Of a DNA stretch of 64,000 nucleotides, positions 54,641 through 64,000 are shown piece after piece. Positions within the stretch are counted from its first letter, which is position 1. The number at the start of each line of letters is the position of its first letter. Source of the stretch: Amborella trichopoda (Eukaryota > Streptophyta > Magnoliopsida > Amborellales > Amborellaceae); the NCBI RefSeq assembly GCF_000471905.2, contig NW_006494718.1:1-64000 (forward strand), in the 5' to 3' direction. Made by a program: the position numbers and the translations under genes. The notes under the pieces were generated by a model. The model saw only the letters and a program-made list of their open reading frames with translations. It did not search any database and was not told where the DNA came from.

Positions 54641-56716
54641 ACTGAATCTGTCTCCTACCAAAGAATGCTCCCAATATATTGCCTCATAATAATGTTCTCC
54701 GACTAAAAAAAAATGAGGTATCAATCTCCTCCAAGAAAAAAATTTTCTCAGAAAAAAAAACCGAAGAAAAGAAAAAATAAAAAAATAAAAAATAAAATAA
54801 AAAAGAGAGAAAAAAAAAAAAGCGATTCGGAACACCAAAATGCTACCGATCTCTTGCCACTACCAAATTTATATGCGCTGTGAACCCAACGGACTTTAAG
54901 ATCTCTTGGTCAAATTTTACTTGGAGAGAAAATTTATCCTCTTAAATGCTCCAAATCTATTCTCGTCCGAAACTCGAATATGTGTTCTACATTTATATGG
55001 GCAATGGATCTAAGGGAATTCAAGGTTTGTACGTGCATATTTATTGCTTTTATTTTTCTTATTTACAAGCTTAGTATTGTGGTTTTGATTGATTTAAAAA
55101 AAAAAGTGGATTTAGTGGAATCAAGTTTGAGATCTAATCTCTTTTTCTTTTCTTTTATTTCAAGTTAATTTTATTGTAATGGACAATTTACAAGTGATCT
55201 AGCCGAAAAGAAAATAGTATAAGAGAGGAATACGAATTTAAAGATATATATACTCCGTACTAGATCTCATAAGTCCAACTTTCTTGTGGTTTCGATATCA
55301 TCATCGTAATTATCATCAGCCGAGCTTTATCCTAAGTAGCTTCATGTGGCTTGGAAGATCCAATATCTTACTGCATCATATAAATCTTATAGTGCTATGC
55401 TCATAGGAGGATCATCGCAACCATTCACAAACTCGAACCCAAACCCAAACCCGAACCCGAACCCGAGTTCAGTGGGTAAGGTTGATCTAGGACTTCGGGG
55501 GTCAATTTGGCTGATCAGACATAACATTTTCATAAAATTTAATATAGGTTAAAATAATGTAGAAAATTATTTAATTTATTTTTAGAAAATTATATATGTA
55601 TAGTTTTTATTTATTTATTTGTACTCAGTTGTTACTTAACAGTTTAGCAGCAAAGTTTGTTAATTTCTTAGCAATTCACTTGTTTGCTTTGTTTGCAAGA
55701 TAAACTCTAAAACTATAAAATAAAAAGTAATGACAATAACTTAAGTCATTCGACTCCGTCCATGCCAGGTCGACCGGACTCGGCCGGGTAAGTTGAGTCC
55801 ATAAAAACGGTTCGATGAGAGTTGCTCAATGTTATCCAACTTGACAATAATCAACGTAGGCAAGGGTCTTTCCAAAGTATGATCAATTTTAATTCATTCA
55901 AATTTTGTTCATTATAAAATATTTATATAAGATTTTAAGGCCAGAAATTTTATTTAATATTTCAATAATTGGCCATACAGTTTTTTCTTTTTTTTAATAT
56001 ATAATTGGTCGTACAGACTTCAATATTTATTTTATTTACTTTATCATTAAAATGTAAATTTTTGGATAGTTACTAAGATATGCTTTATTTTAATGGTGTA
56101 AGGTTCACACTTTGTATAACATTTTTAGTATAAGTTTGACAACTTATATAACATTTTTTACGCTATTATTTGTTGCATTTTATTTCAGTCATAAAGATTT
56201 CAATATTTATTTGATTTACTTTATTGCTAAAATGTAAATTTTAGGATAATTACTCAAATTTACTTTATTTTAACGTAAGGCTGACACCTTATATAACATT
56301 TTTTGTATAAGTTTGACACTTTATGTAACATTTTTTCTGTTATTATTAGTGCTTTTTATTTTAGTCATGTTGTTCAAAAAAGTCAAACAATTATGGTAAA
56401 GTGACAAAAAAAATATTTATGAAAAATTGCATGAGATCAAAACTACATTATCATATCTCTATTCCCAACGAAAATAAATATAGAACGCAAAGAATTAAAT
56501 CCCTAATTCTAAAATGATATTTTTTAAGAATTAATATTTGCATCTCGTATTTTTAGTTAACAAAAAAATATTAAATAAGAAAAATCATTATTGAAAATTT
56601 TAAATAGTATGGTATCTTTGCATATGCACAATGAAATAATACATTTCTCAATTTGTTTCGATTTCGTAGGCGACTTTTAATTTTCAATATTTTATCGCAA
56701 CCTTTGTATACAAATA
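54641..56716. repeat. Gene-free mosaic of block Y and X paralogues
   Basis: 54895-55260 resembles 49565-49700 and the 3' part of R repeats. 55270-55410 resembles 50640-50760 and contains the empty hAT site. 55430-56700 resembles block Y then X. A/G-rich tract at 54705-54830. Tandem AACCCGAACCC words near 55435-55465. Confidence 0.55.
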
Positions 56717-57128
56717 GGAAAAAGTTTATATAAAGTTGCAACCCTAAAATGTGGAATTACATATGCACCTCAAAAATCAATCGGAAAAAGTTGTTTTGAT
56801 GTTTTTTAACCCTCCAATTGATCATCTTGACATCGACATGTATGAATATAAAAAAGAAATTAATATAAAAAATAAATAAAAAGATTTTTGAGTCCTAGAA
56901 ATAGTACATCTTGTAATACATTATCTAGACGGTCCATTTTCAAGATTTTCACGTGTTTATAGATCTACATGATTTTAACCATTTTTGAAGTTTAAAATTT
57001 AAAAAAATAAAAATAAAATAAAAACAAAATAAAATAAAACAAAACATCAAAATTACATGTTATGATAAAATTTGGAGGTGCACTTTAATTGGATTGTTAA
57101 ACGTTGAAACCTTATAGAAACCGCACAC
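56717..57128 (+). mobile_element. MITE, TGCA-hairpin family
   Basis: 412 bp, GGAAAAAGTTTATATAAAG to AACCGCACAC. Flanked by a perfect 9 bp duplication ATACAAATA (56708-56716 and 57129-57137). The empty site is in block X copy 1 near 20905-20930. Terminal palindromes are decayed (AAGTTGCAACCCT). Confidence 0.88.
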
Positions 57129-57143
57129 ATACAAATAATTTAT

Positions 57144-59354
57144 TGTTGGATTTATGTGACCTTTAAAAGCCTTACAAGATATTATATAAAATATTTTTAA
57201 TAAATGAAACATAAACTCAGTGGGAGTGTCGTTCTTTTTTGGACAATACCAGACAAATGTTATTTACTGATACTCAGACTATGCTCGACGAGCTAGGCCA
57301 GTCGAGGAAAAACCCAAGATACCTGGGCATAGTTGGTGTACGCCTGGATGAGACCCGAGGGACAGTATAGCCATTACGTGTGATGACTAGCCTTTAGAGA
57401 CATGGCTAAAACCACATCGTTATATCATTACACGACATGTACATAATCGTTTTTTAGATTCACTAATGAAGGTGAAGCGTGTACATGTGCGAGAGATTAC
57501 CCCTATGCACCATAGTGTCATGGTTAAATCATGATCTGGAGGACCACGATTTTTGTCTCGAACCTGAAATCCATAAACTGGGATTGTGTCCCCTGATCTA
57601 TTAGCTGACTTTGGTGGTCCAATCATAACCCTGTAGTGGACTGTGGATCATAGGAAATGCTGGGTCAGTTTGATAAAGCTAGGCGGATCGTGACGGATCA
57701 TGATTAGCAGGTGGAGTGCTCTCATGTATTGATAATTTCTTGGATCTAACGGATCCTATTCCTATCAAAATTAATTAATTTTAATTAATTTTATGTTATG
57801 TGATTTTTAGAATGTTTATTTGAATTTTTGTGAATGTTCTGACATTTTATTTTTTGTCATTTGGATTTATAAATTAAGAAAATTTATTTTTTCTATGTTT
57901 TTAATAAAATATAATATTTAAAAATTTTAAATATGAAATAAAATATTTTTTAAAAATATATAGGACCTCCATAAAATATGGAGCCCAAAAATTAAAAATA
58001 TGTGGATTAGATAGGGGCACGCCCCCACCCATTCGAATAATATTTATCCTCTTGTTGGTTGGCTTATGGTATAACCAACTTATGTAACAAAGGTTAAATA
58101 TTTGAGATATTTACTACTACTTACGTGATAAGGTTGAATATTTAAAATATTTACTAAATATTTGAATCAAAGATTGTTTAATCTAATAATTAAAGATTGT
58201 ATATATTAAAATATAAACTTTACTTATTTAATGGAAATAGATCTAGAAAATGGATGATAACGACCTAGCTCATCTAGTAAATATTGATGGTAGATCAATG
58301 AAATGGTCCATCAAGGAGATAGATGGCTCAAATCTCTCACCCCAGAAGTCTACCTATATCGACCGTTAAGATTTGACCCTGAGGCAAAATTTATGGAATA
58401 AAAAATTCATAAAAGAGGTCTCCCTCTCAAGGTGCCCCAAATTTAAAATTCCCTAATGAGAGGTACCCCAAATAGATTCCCAAATGAGAGATTCACAAAG
58501 GGTACCCCAAATTTAAGATTCCCAAATGAGAGGCACCCCAAATAGATTCCCAAATAGATTTCCAAATGGGAGATTCCCAAAGGGTACCCCAAATTTAAGA
58601 TTCCCAAAGGATAGGCACACCAAATTTTAGATTCTCAAAAGGAGGCATGTCCCAATTTTTATCTGTCTCTCCCTATATTACCAAATAGATTCCCAAAGGA
58701 GAGATACGCTCCAATTTTTATCTCTCTCTCCCTAGTTTCTCAAATAGGTTTCCAAAGGGGAGGCTTGATATCGATCTCTAGATTTTTATCTCTCTCTCCC
58801 TAAATTCCCAAATAGATTCCCAAAGGGGAGGCTTGATATCCATCTCTAGATCCCGAGCAGCATTTCACCCCTTTGCTAACATCTATCCCTCTCTTGATAT
58901 CCATCTCTAGATCCCGAACAGTATCAGAACTCTAGATCCCAAGCAGCATTCCACCCCTTTGCTAAGGTCTCTCCCTCTATCCATCTCTAGATCTCGAGCA
59001 GCATCGGAAAGAGGAGATTGGGCATGGGTGTATGAAGCCCGGTTAAGGTAATATTCGACAATTTTTATTTTTATTTTTCAAATCTTTTATTTATGTTTTG
59101 ATCTTCTCTTCCCATAATCCAATAAAGTTTAGTTTTGTTTGTTGAATAAAGATTTGTATTTGAAGATGTAGCAGGAACCGATTTTATTTTATTTTATTGC
59201 TTTGACTGTAATTGGACATTGAGAATTAATTTTATTTTATTTTATTTATTTTAAGAGTGGTTTGATTATAATTGGACATTGTAAGTGATCTTGCTGGTGT
59301 AGAAATAAAGAATTTATTTTTTAAATATATACATCGTGCTTTGCTATTTTATTA
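57144..59354 (+). repeat. LTR-like dispersed repeat, copy R4 (diverged)
   Basis: Starts TGTTGGATTTATGTG. Positions 57470-57495 (GTGAAGCGTGTACATGTGCGAG) match R2 and R3. Flanking block X continues on either side (TAATTTAT / AATTATGTCAA versus 20926-20940), so this is an insertion. No protein. It contains a minisatellite (58430-58990). Confidence 0.6.
58430..58990. repeat. Minisatellite inside R4
   Basis: Repeating 25-70 bp modules built on ATTCCCAAATGAGAG, GGTACCCCAAATTTAAGATT, and then TCTCTCTCCCTAAATTCCCA and CATCTCTAGATCCCGAGCAG. Arrays expanded here but not in R1-R3. Confidence 0.8.
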
Positions 59355-60094
59355 ATTATGTCAATTTTAAATAAAATTTGAAAACTAAATTGTCTAATAG
59401 CTTGCCCCATGGATGGCCCACAAGCTAGTAAAAATATCAAGGGGAAAGTTTTCATTCTAAATTTCAGGATAGCTACTTGGGATGGGTTTTTCATTCTAAA
59501 TTTCAGGATCTATCTATAACTAAATGATTGTTTTGAAAAAAAAAACAAGAAGATGGATTTTGAGTTCTTGAACTTCTAGATCTTTCTGCCAAAAAATTGG
59601 ATGATTCCTGTGGAATCTTGGGATGTCATTTTTTTTTAGGCATGTAATGAGAATGTTTTTTTATTTTTTTTCTCCTTCAAGATTGACTGCTGAGTTCTGG
59701 AGATTACATCCCTAAGCCATATACATAGCCATGTATATGTGGGTGTTTAAGCCTACAACTTGAAAAAGAGAGAGATGAAAGCACCATGAGAACATTTTTT
59801 ATTATTATTTATTATTTTATAACATTTGTCAAAAAAAAAAAAGAATGAGAACATTTTTTGCTACCCCCATGAAACAAAAAGCCCAGTTCCGAGGAAAAAC
59901 AGAGAACTAGAAAAGACAGATAGAGAGAAGCAATAAAACTAGAGAGAAAAAAGGCCGTTATCCAGTAAAAAAAAGAAACATGACCTAATCCTTACAATAT
60001 ATACCTTCTACAAAACCCCAACTTACGAAAACAAAGGACACAAAAACTAGGAAAAACCCATAATCCACCATTTCCACTCTCTCTAATCCCAAGT
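59355..60094. other. Gene-free; possible 3' UTR
   Basis: 59355-59480 continues block X. A GGATAGC..TTCATTCTAAATTTCAGGAT repeat occurs near 59451 and 59490. The last part may be the 3' UTR of the candidate exon at 60095-60262. Confidence 0.45.
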
Positions 60095-60262
60095 TCATGT
60101 GTCTTTGCTGAAAGCGTCATCAAGAACTCGTAAGTTGTGATCATAGCCGTCGCCAGTAATGGGATCGATCCCCAACAAGGCCCTAACCCCCTGTGACCCA
60201 CTGTATTCACCCCTTCTTTCACTCACCCATAGAATGCCAGCAGATTCCCAGAACAAGCAATC
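60095..60262 (-). CDS. Possible last exon of an unidentified gene
   Basis: The minus frame reads ILWVSERRGEYSGSQGV, then RALLGIDPITGDGYDHN and LRVLDDAFSKD before a TGA at 60095. The composition is protein-like (mixed, no low complexity, GC higher than the surroundings) and not seen elsewhere in the window. Upstream is a stop, so it would need a splice acceptor near 60263. I do not recognise the family. The hAT element starts only 23 bp upstream (60285), so the rest of the gene, if it exists, lies beyond the window or was severed. Confidence 0.35.
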   Translation of the reverse strand, partial: DCLFWESAGILWVSERRGEYSGSQGVRALLGIDPITGDGYDHNLRVLDDAFSKDT

Positions 60263-60639
60263 TCATATTTATGTTAATCTAGAGTAGTGTTCGCAAAATC
60301 GAACCGAAATGGTTAAACGGACATGGGGCTGGGAGTGGTTTGAACCGGAACTGGACTAACCAGTCCAGTAGATTTTTTATTTTATTTTTAAATGGGTAAA
60401 AAAGCCACCAAAAAATATATTTAAAAAAAAAACTTAGATTAAGTGTATACTACTATCATATTGCATACATTTATCTTACAAAAAAAAATTGAAACAACTT
60501 TTCATATAAATTAATATTTGAATACTATGGAAATATGCAAGACAATTTATAATTTGACATTAATTCAATTGATGAAGTTTACAAAGTCCTACTAATAATG
60601 GCTAGTAGTAATGAGAGTGGCGAAGGGGATCGTGGTATT

Positions 60640-61480
60640 GTTGTGTTTCACTATCAGACAGGCGAAAATTCTGAGTCCATTTCCCGTGGTACCCCCTTGG
60701 CCACAGTCTTATAGATTCGTCTAGCCTTCATGCTCTCCCCCACCTTGTTCTGTGTTCCCCCCACCTTGTTTTCTGTTACCCCACCATGTTCTATGTTATG
60801 GCCCTTAGCAGCTTCAATATTGTCATTATCATGAATAACTAAGTTACGTTGACGGCTACGGCTCCGTCTCTCCCTTGTCGAGTAGCAGCATCATGAATAA
60901 AAAGGTTATAGTGATAGCTACGGCTTCGTCTCTTCCTTGTCGAGGAACTGCTATGCCTCGATATCTGGACTTCCTCCTAAGCCAATCTCATTGAATCTTC
61001 CTGATCATAAAGTACCGCATCATGTTGCACCCCTTCATATTCTTGGATGACTGAATCGTGGCAGCCGTTTTCCATTGTCTCATATGTCTCTTCGTCATCC
61101 TGCGCCTAATCTTCATCCTGTGTATAAGCGTCATAGTCAGTATCCATGTCCACTCCCATATCTCCTTCATTGGATGCTGCAACATCCGCATTATCATCCA
61201 TATTGACAACCGCCCCACTAAGAAAATCCTGGTCTAGTAGTGGGGTCCTTTGTGATACCCACTCATCCCCGAGGTCCCTTCGGAAGATATAATCAAGATT
61301 GATCGACGTTTAGTCTGTGGGGGTCCTCCTTATATGTCTCTCTCTCTAAATTTCAAGTTGTAATGAATGTACACCAAGTTGTGCAGCGTCAGAGTCTTTA
61401 ACCTATTCGGCCTTGGGACATGTATCCATTGAAATGTACTCCAATTTCTCTCACATCCCAAGGAAGTACAGGTTTGACTC
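60640..61480 (-). pseudogene. hAT transposase C-terminal dimerisation region and acidic tail
   Basis: The minus strand around 61455-61345 reads CERNWSTFQWIHVPRPNRLK and then LHNLVYIHYNLKFRERD, the hallmark C-terminal dimerisation motif of plant hAT transposases (G-C-E-R-N-W-S...N-R-L...L-V-x-V-H-Y-N-L). The following acidic tail (DYDAYTQDED-like near 61130) and an Arg/Ser-rich repeat near 60830-60960 are typical. A stop splits the frame. Confidence 0.82.
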
Positions 61481-61779
61481 AAAACTCTAACTGCAATATT
61501 TTACAATTGCTTTGTTCGAATTCATACAAATATATAAATACTTAACAATAAAAATAAATTGATTTAAAAAAACCACAAATAGTATTATACTAAACTATTG
61601 CAAGTTTTAAATTAAAACTAACCTGGGTGCAATTTTCAAGCTGCTTTTTTGTCATTGATATTTGCAAATTCCCCATTGTTTTTCATATGCATGATAAGTT
61701 ACAAATAACAAGATGTGTATACAAGAAATTAGTACAACATAGAAATAAAATTCATTATTCTGAATTGAAATTTTATTAC

Positions 61780-63060
61780 AAACACGTTTTGATTAAGGTT
61801 TACCTACTGCATACACTTCATATGAGTTTCAAGATCCGGCTCAAACGTGTAGAGATGCAGTTTGTCACCCCCTCCATGATATCCGCATCATCTAAGGTAG
61901 CATTGGAGTACAAATTTTGTGGATTAAGAAAGAGCCATGCACATGGTTTGCTATATTATAAATTACGGTAAATTTACTCGAAGTTGATAAAGAATCATGA
62001 ATTGTGCTGATGAATCATAAATTACCTGCCGCATGGATATCCCGATGCAGTTGGTCTCTCCACCTACAATCAACAATCTTCAACATCTCTTTAGTCCATA
62101 TGTTATTATTAAATATAGCTTCCCTTGTGCTTCTAATTGCATTGAGTAGAAACCCCACTAAGGGTTTATAATCAGAGTCAACTAACATAAACACCCGCAC
62201 TAAAGGTTCAGTTACAGAAACAACATTGTTGCATCGAGCTCAAAACCTCCAATCGAATAAGATGGTTTCAACCTGCCTTCCATGTTAACTCGTTGTTAAC
62301 CTATCAGTCTGCCACTCGTTAGAGCATACAATTGACCTCAATCCTGCCTTGTTTCCCAATATTGATTGTATAATAAGGAACATTGTGGCGAACCAAGTAG
62401 TGGACTCCCAGAAAATCTCTCGCATGCAATGCTGCCTCATCAGAGCATGGAGGTACGTGTGATTGTATATGAATCTTCTAATCAGCTTGCACTTCAAAAT
62501 ACAAGTTTTAACCCTCTTTAGCTCCCCATTTCTCTAAGTATCAAATTAATACAATGGGCCGCACAGGGAGTCCAATAAATATTTGGTCTTCTCTCTATTA
62601 GCAACAAGCATGTTTTTCTGTAGTTTGCAGCATTGTCAACCACTACTTGGACCAAATTTTTAGGCTCAACCTCTTGTACAATCTTGTTCAAGTGTGTGCA
62701 TATTAGTCTCTCAGTATGTTTCTTTCTTGATAAGTCAATGCTCGAGTGGTAACAACGCCTATAGATCAACTTATTAAAAAAATTGACATGTGGGACTTGT
62801 CCTTCCAGCCGTTTGTCGTGATGGTCACTCCTATACTTGGCCAACAGACATTGAACTGTGCAATATGTTTATCGACATCCTAAACCGTAGCTTTTAAACA
62901 TGCCCTTACAAGCTCCTTTGTAGTTTAGCCTCTAACACCTGATCATTCCTCTTCTATAGAAAATACCATATGTGGGTAGAAGTCTGAGCTCATAAAATTA
63001 AATGGCAGCACATTAGCATTCCAAAACATGCTAATCATCTTTTTCACCGTTTCTATTAAT
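61780..63060 (-). pseudogene. hAT transposase central catalytic region, frameshifted
   Basis: Segments in order: MISMFWNANVLPFNFMSSDF (63030-62970), ELVRACLKATV (near 62890), VVVDNAANYRKTCLL and TPCAAHCINLIL (62640-62530), RRFIYNHTYLHALMRQH and TTWFATMFLIIQS (62490-62340), MLVDSDYKPLVGFLLNAI and CRWRDQLHRDIHAAG (62200-62020), FLNPQ (near 61935). These match the DUF659/hAT transposase layout. At least three frame changes and a TGA after SIEEE (62945) kill it. Confidence 0.85.
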
Positions 63061-63300
63061 ATACTTGTTGACAGAATTTTTTTTTTATATAATATTGTGG
63101 CTTGTAGGGATCAAGTCCATCGCGAACATGTTAATCATCTTTTTTGCTATTTATATTAATATATCTGCTGACGGAAATTTTATTTTTATTTTATGATATT
63201 GTGGCTTGTGGGGATCAAGTCCAAATGGTTCGCGGGTCATTAATTTTATTTTTCTTTTATGATATTGTGGCTTGTGGGGATCAAGTCTAGAGGGTTCGTC
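63010..63300. repeat. Imperfect triplicated repeat inside hAT transposase gene
   Basis: ATATTGTGGCTTGTAGGGAT at 63094, with close copies at about 63197 and 63265 (ATTGTGGCTTGTGGGGATCA). The first two units also share CATGTTAATCATCTTTTTT-type sequence (63027 and 63127). Units are 70-103 bp. They create the peptide repeat LDPHKPQYHK in a shadow frame. Confidence 0.8.
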
Positions 63301-63719
63301 TGTCATTGGTGGCACATCTATTGGTTCATGTCTGTGCGTAGTAGGTGGCTGACTATAAGATGATTGGTAACTAGAGAAACTACGTCTCAATTTACTACAT
63401 GTGAACCTAAGCAATGAAGGCCTACATCCTTCCCTACCCGATACTATAGGTTGTTGAGGCTGACGGCAAGCGGATGCACCATCCCTTCTCCCATACATCT
63501 CTTGAATTTCCATTTGTCGATAATTCAGCTCTTGAGGATGACAATCCTAGCTCGTTTCATTGCTTCTTGGTCCTTATTCTCATCTATTGCACTTTCGTAC
63601 CCCCTTGCTAACTCTTCTGCATCCTTTCTCTTTGCACATTTTTTCCTTTTCCATCAGCAATTAATTTTAACATTTATTGTTTTACTACCGGTGGCACTTC
63701 TTTACAACCGGTGACCTTA

Positions 63720-63925
63720 GCTTTTACCCAAACAATGTGCTCTTTTAGGCGATAAACAACACCACCCATTTCCTTGTTACAAAAATTACATCGAACTCTT
63801 CCCTTATCATTCACTTTTATACCATACTGTCACTTCTTTGTTACAAAAATTACATTGAACTCTTCCCTCATCATTAACTTTTATGTCATACTGCCACGCC
63901 TCATCTTCCCTACTCATCTTATTAC
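63720..63925 (-). pseudogene. hAT transposase BED zinc finger, partly duplicated
   Basis: The minus strand reads MSREDEAWQYDIKVNDEGR, VQCNFCNKE, then a second partial copy VRCNFCNKEMGGVVYRLKEH (63830-63740). The CxxC...H...(H/C) pattern is a BED finger, the DNA-binding N-terminus of hAT transposases. A 64 bp tandem duplication (63774-63831 and 63838-63895) repeats the first half and introduces stops. Confidence 0.82.
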
Positions 63926-64000
63926 TTTCTTGCAAATTTTTCTGACCATAAAAGTTCACTAAAAAAACTATTTATTTGTGACATTTTTGCCTCAATATTT

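Larger units (their letters stand above)
60285..64000 (-). mobile_element. Autonomous-type hAT transposon, decayed, right end beyond window
   Basis: The left terminus TAGTGTTCGCAAAATCG matches N1 and N2. Inside, on the minus strand, a BED-type hAT transposase reads from about 63925 leftward. Stops, frameshifts and internal duplications make it inactive. The other terminus is not in the window. CCGGTT-type subterminal words are at 60305-60375. Confidence 0.82.

Noticed and set aside
1-64000. CRISPR arrays, bacterial operons, rRNA or tRNA genes
   Set aside because: The 31 bp array at 11356 lacks unique spacers, and the remaining repeats are dispersed transposons. No cloverleaf or rRNA core was recognised, though weak tRNA genes could be missed by eye.

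Overview
This is a piece of a draft land-plant nuclear genome, most likely a flowering plant. It is AT-rich and intron-rich, has three runs of N, and is filled with old, nested, mutually diverged repeats. It carries plant-specific gene families (terpene synthase, eight-cysteine lipid-transfer-like protein) and an endogenous pararetrovirus. Genes are sparse. All calls come from reading the sequence, and no database search was run.

The left two thirds is a tandem segmental duplication of a terpene synthase (TPS) locus, both copies on the minus strand. Copy B (about 25475-38465) holds a TPS gene whose eight proposed exons, between 36895 and 25891, join in one frame to about 618 residues. It has a plausible plastid transit peptide, the DDxxD motif (DDIYD) and the NSE/DTE motif (NDIVTSERE). 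Copy A (about 1805-17837) is a pseudogene. It keeps exon 1 and the last four exons. It has a 146 bp frame-breaking tandem duplication and a 1-bp insertion in the last exon. The stretch that should hold exons 2-4 is replaced by a degraded Caulimoviridae-type endogenous pararetrovirus (about 8600-14465).

The viral block is rearranged. A protease-reverse transcriptase-RNase H segment reads on the minus strand. A leader, a tRNA-Met primer-binding site and a movement-protein segment read on the plus strand. The two halves meet head to head in an array of 31 bp repeats.

The rest is mainly mobile DNA. It includes a family of roughly 360-410 bp MITEs with 9 bp target duplications (Mutator-like) whose ends carry different perfect palindromes, all centred on TGCA. 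It also includes a second MITE family with inverted ends, a long fold-back element, two Copia-like solo LTRs, a 5'-truncated LINE, two RTE-type LINE scraps, two non-autonomous hAT elements, and a decayed autonomous hAT transposase that runs off the right end (60285-64000). At least four copies of an LTR-like noncoding repeat are scattered through. Many insertions can be dated relative to the duplications because empty sites survive in paralogous blocks.

Apart from the TPS gene, the only clearly intact gene is a small secreted eight-cysteine protein (42362-42658, minus), with a truncated paralogue near 54.4-54.6 kb. A possible last exon of an unidentified gene lies at 60095-60262 (minus).
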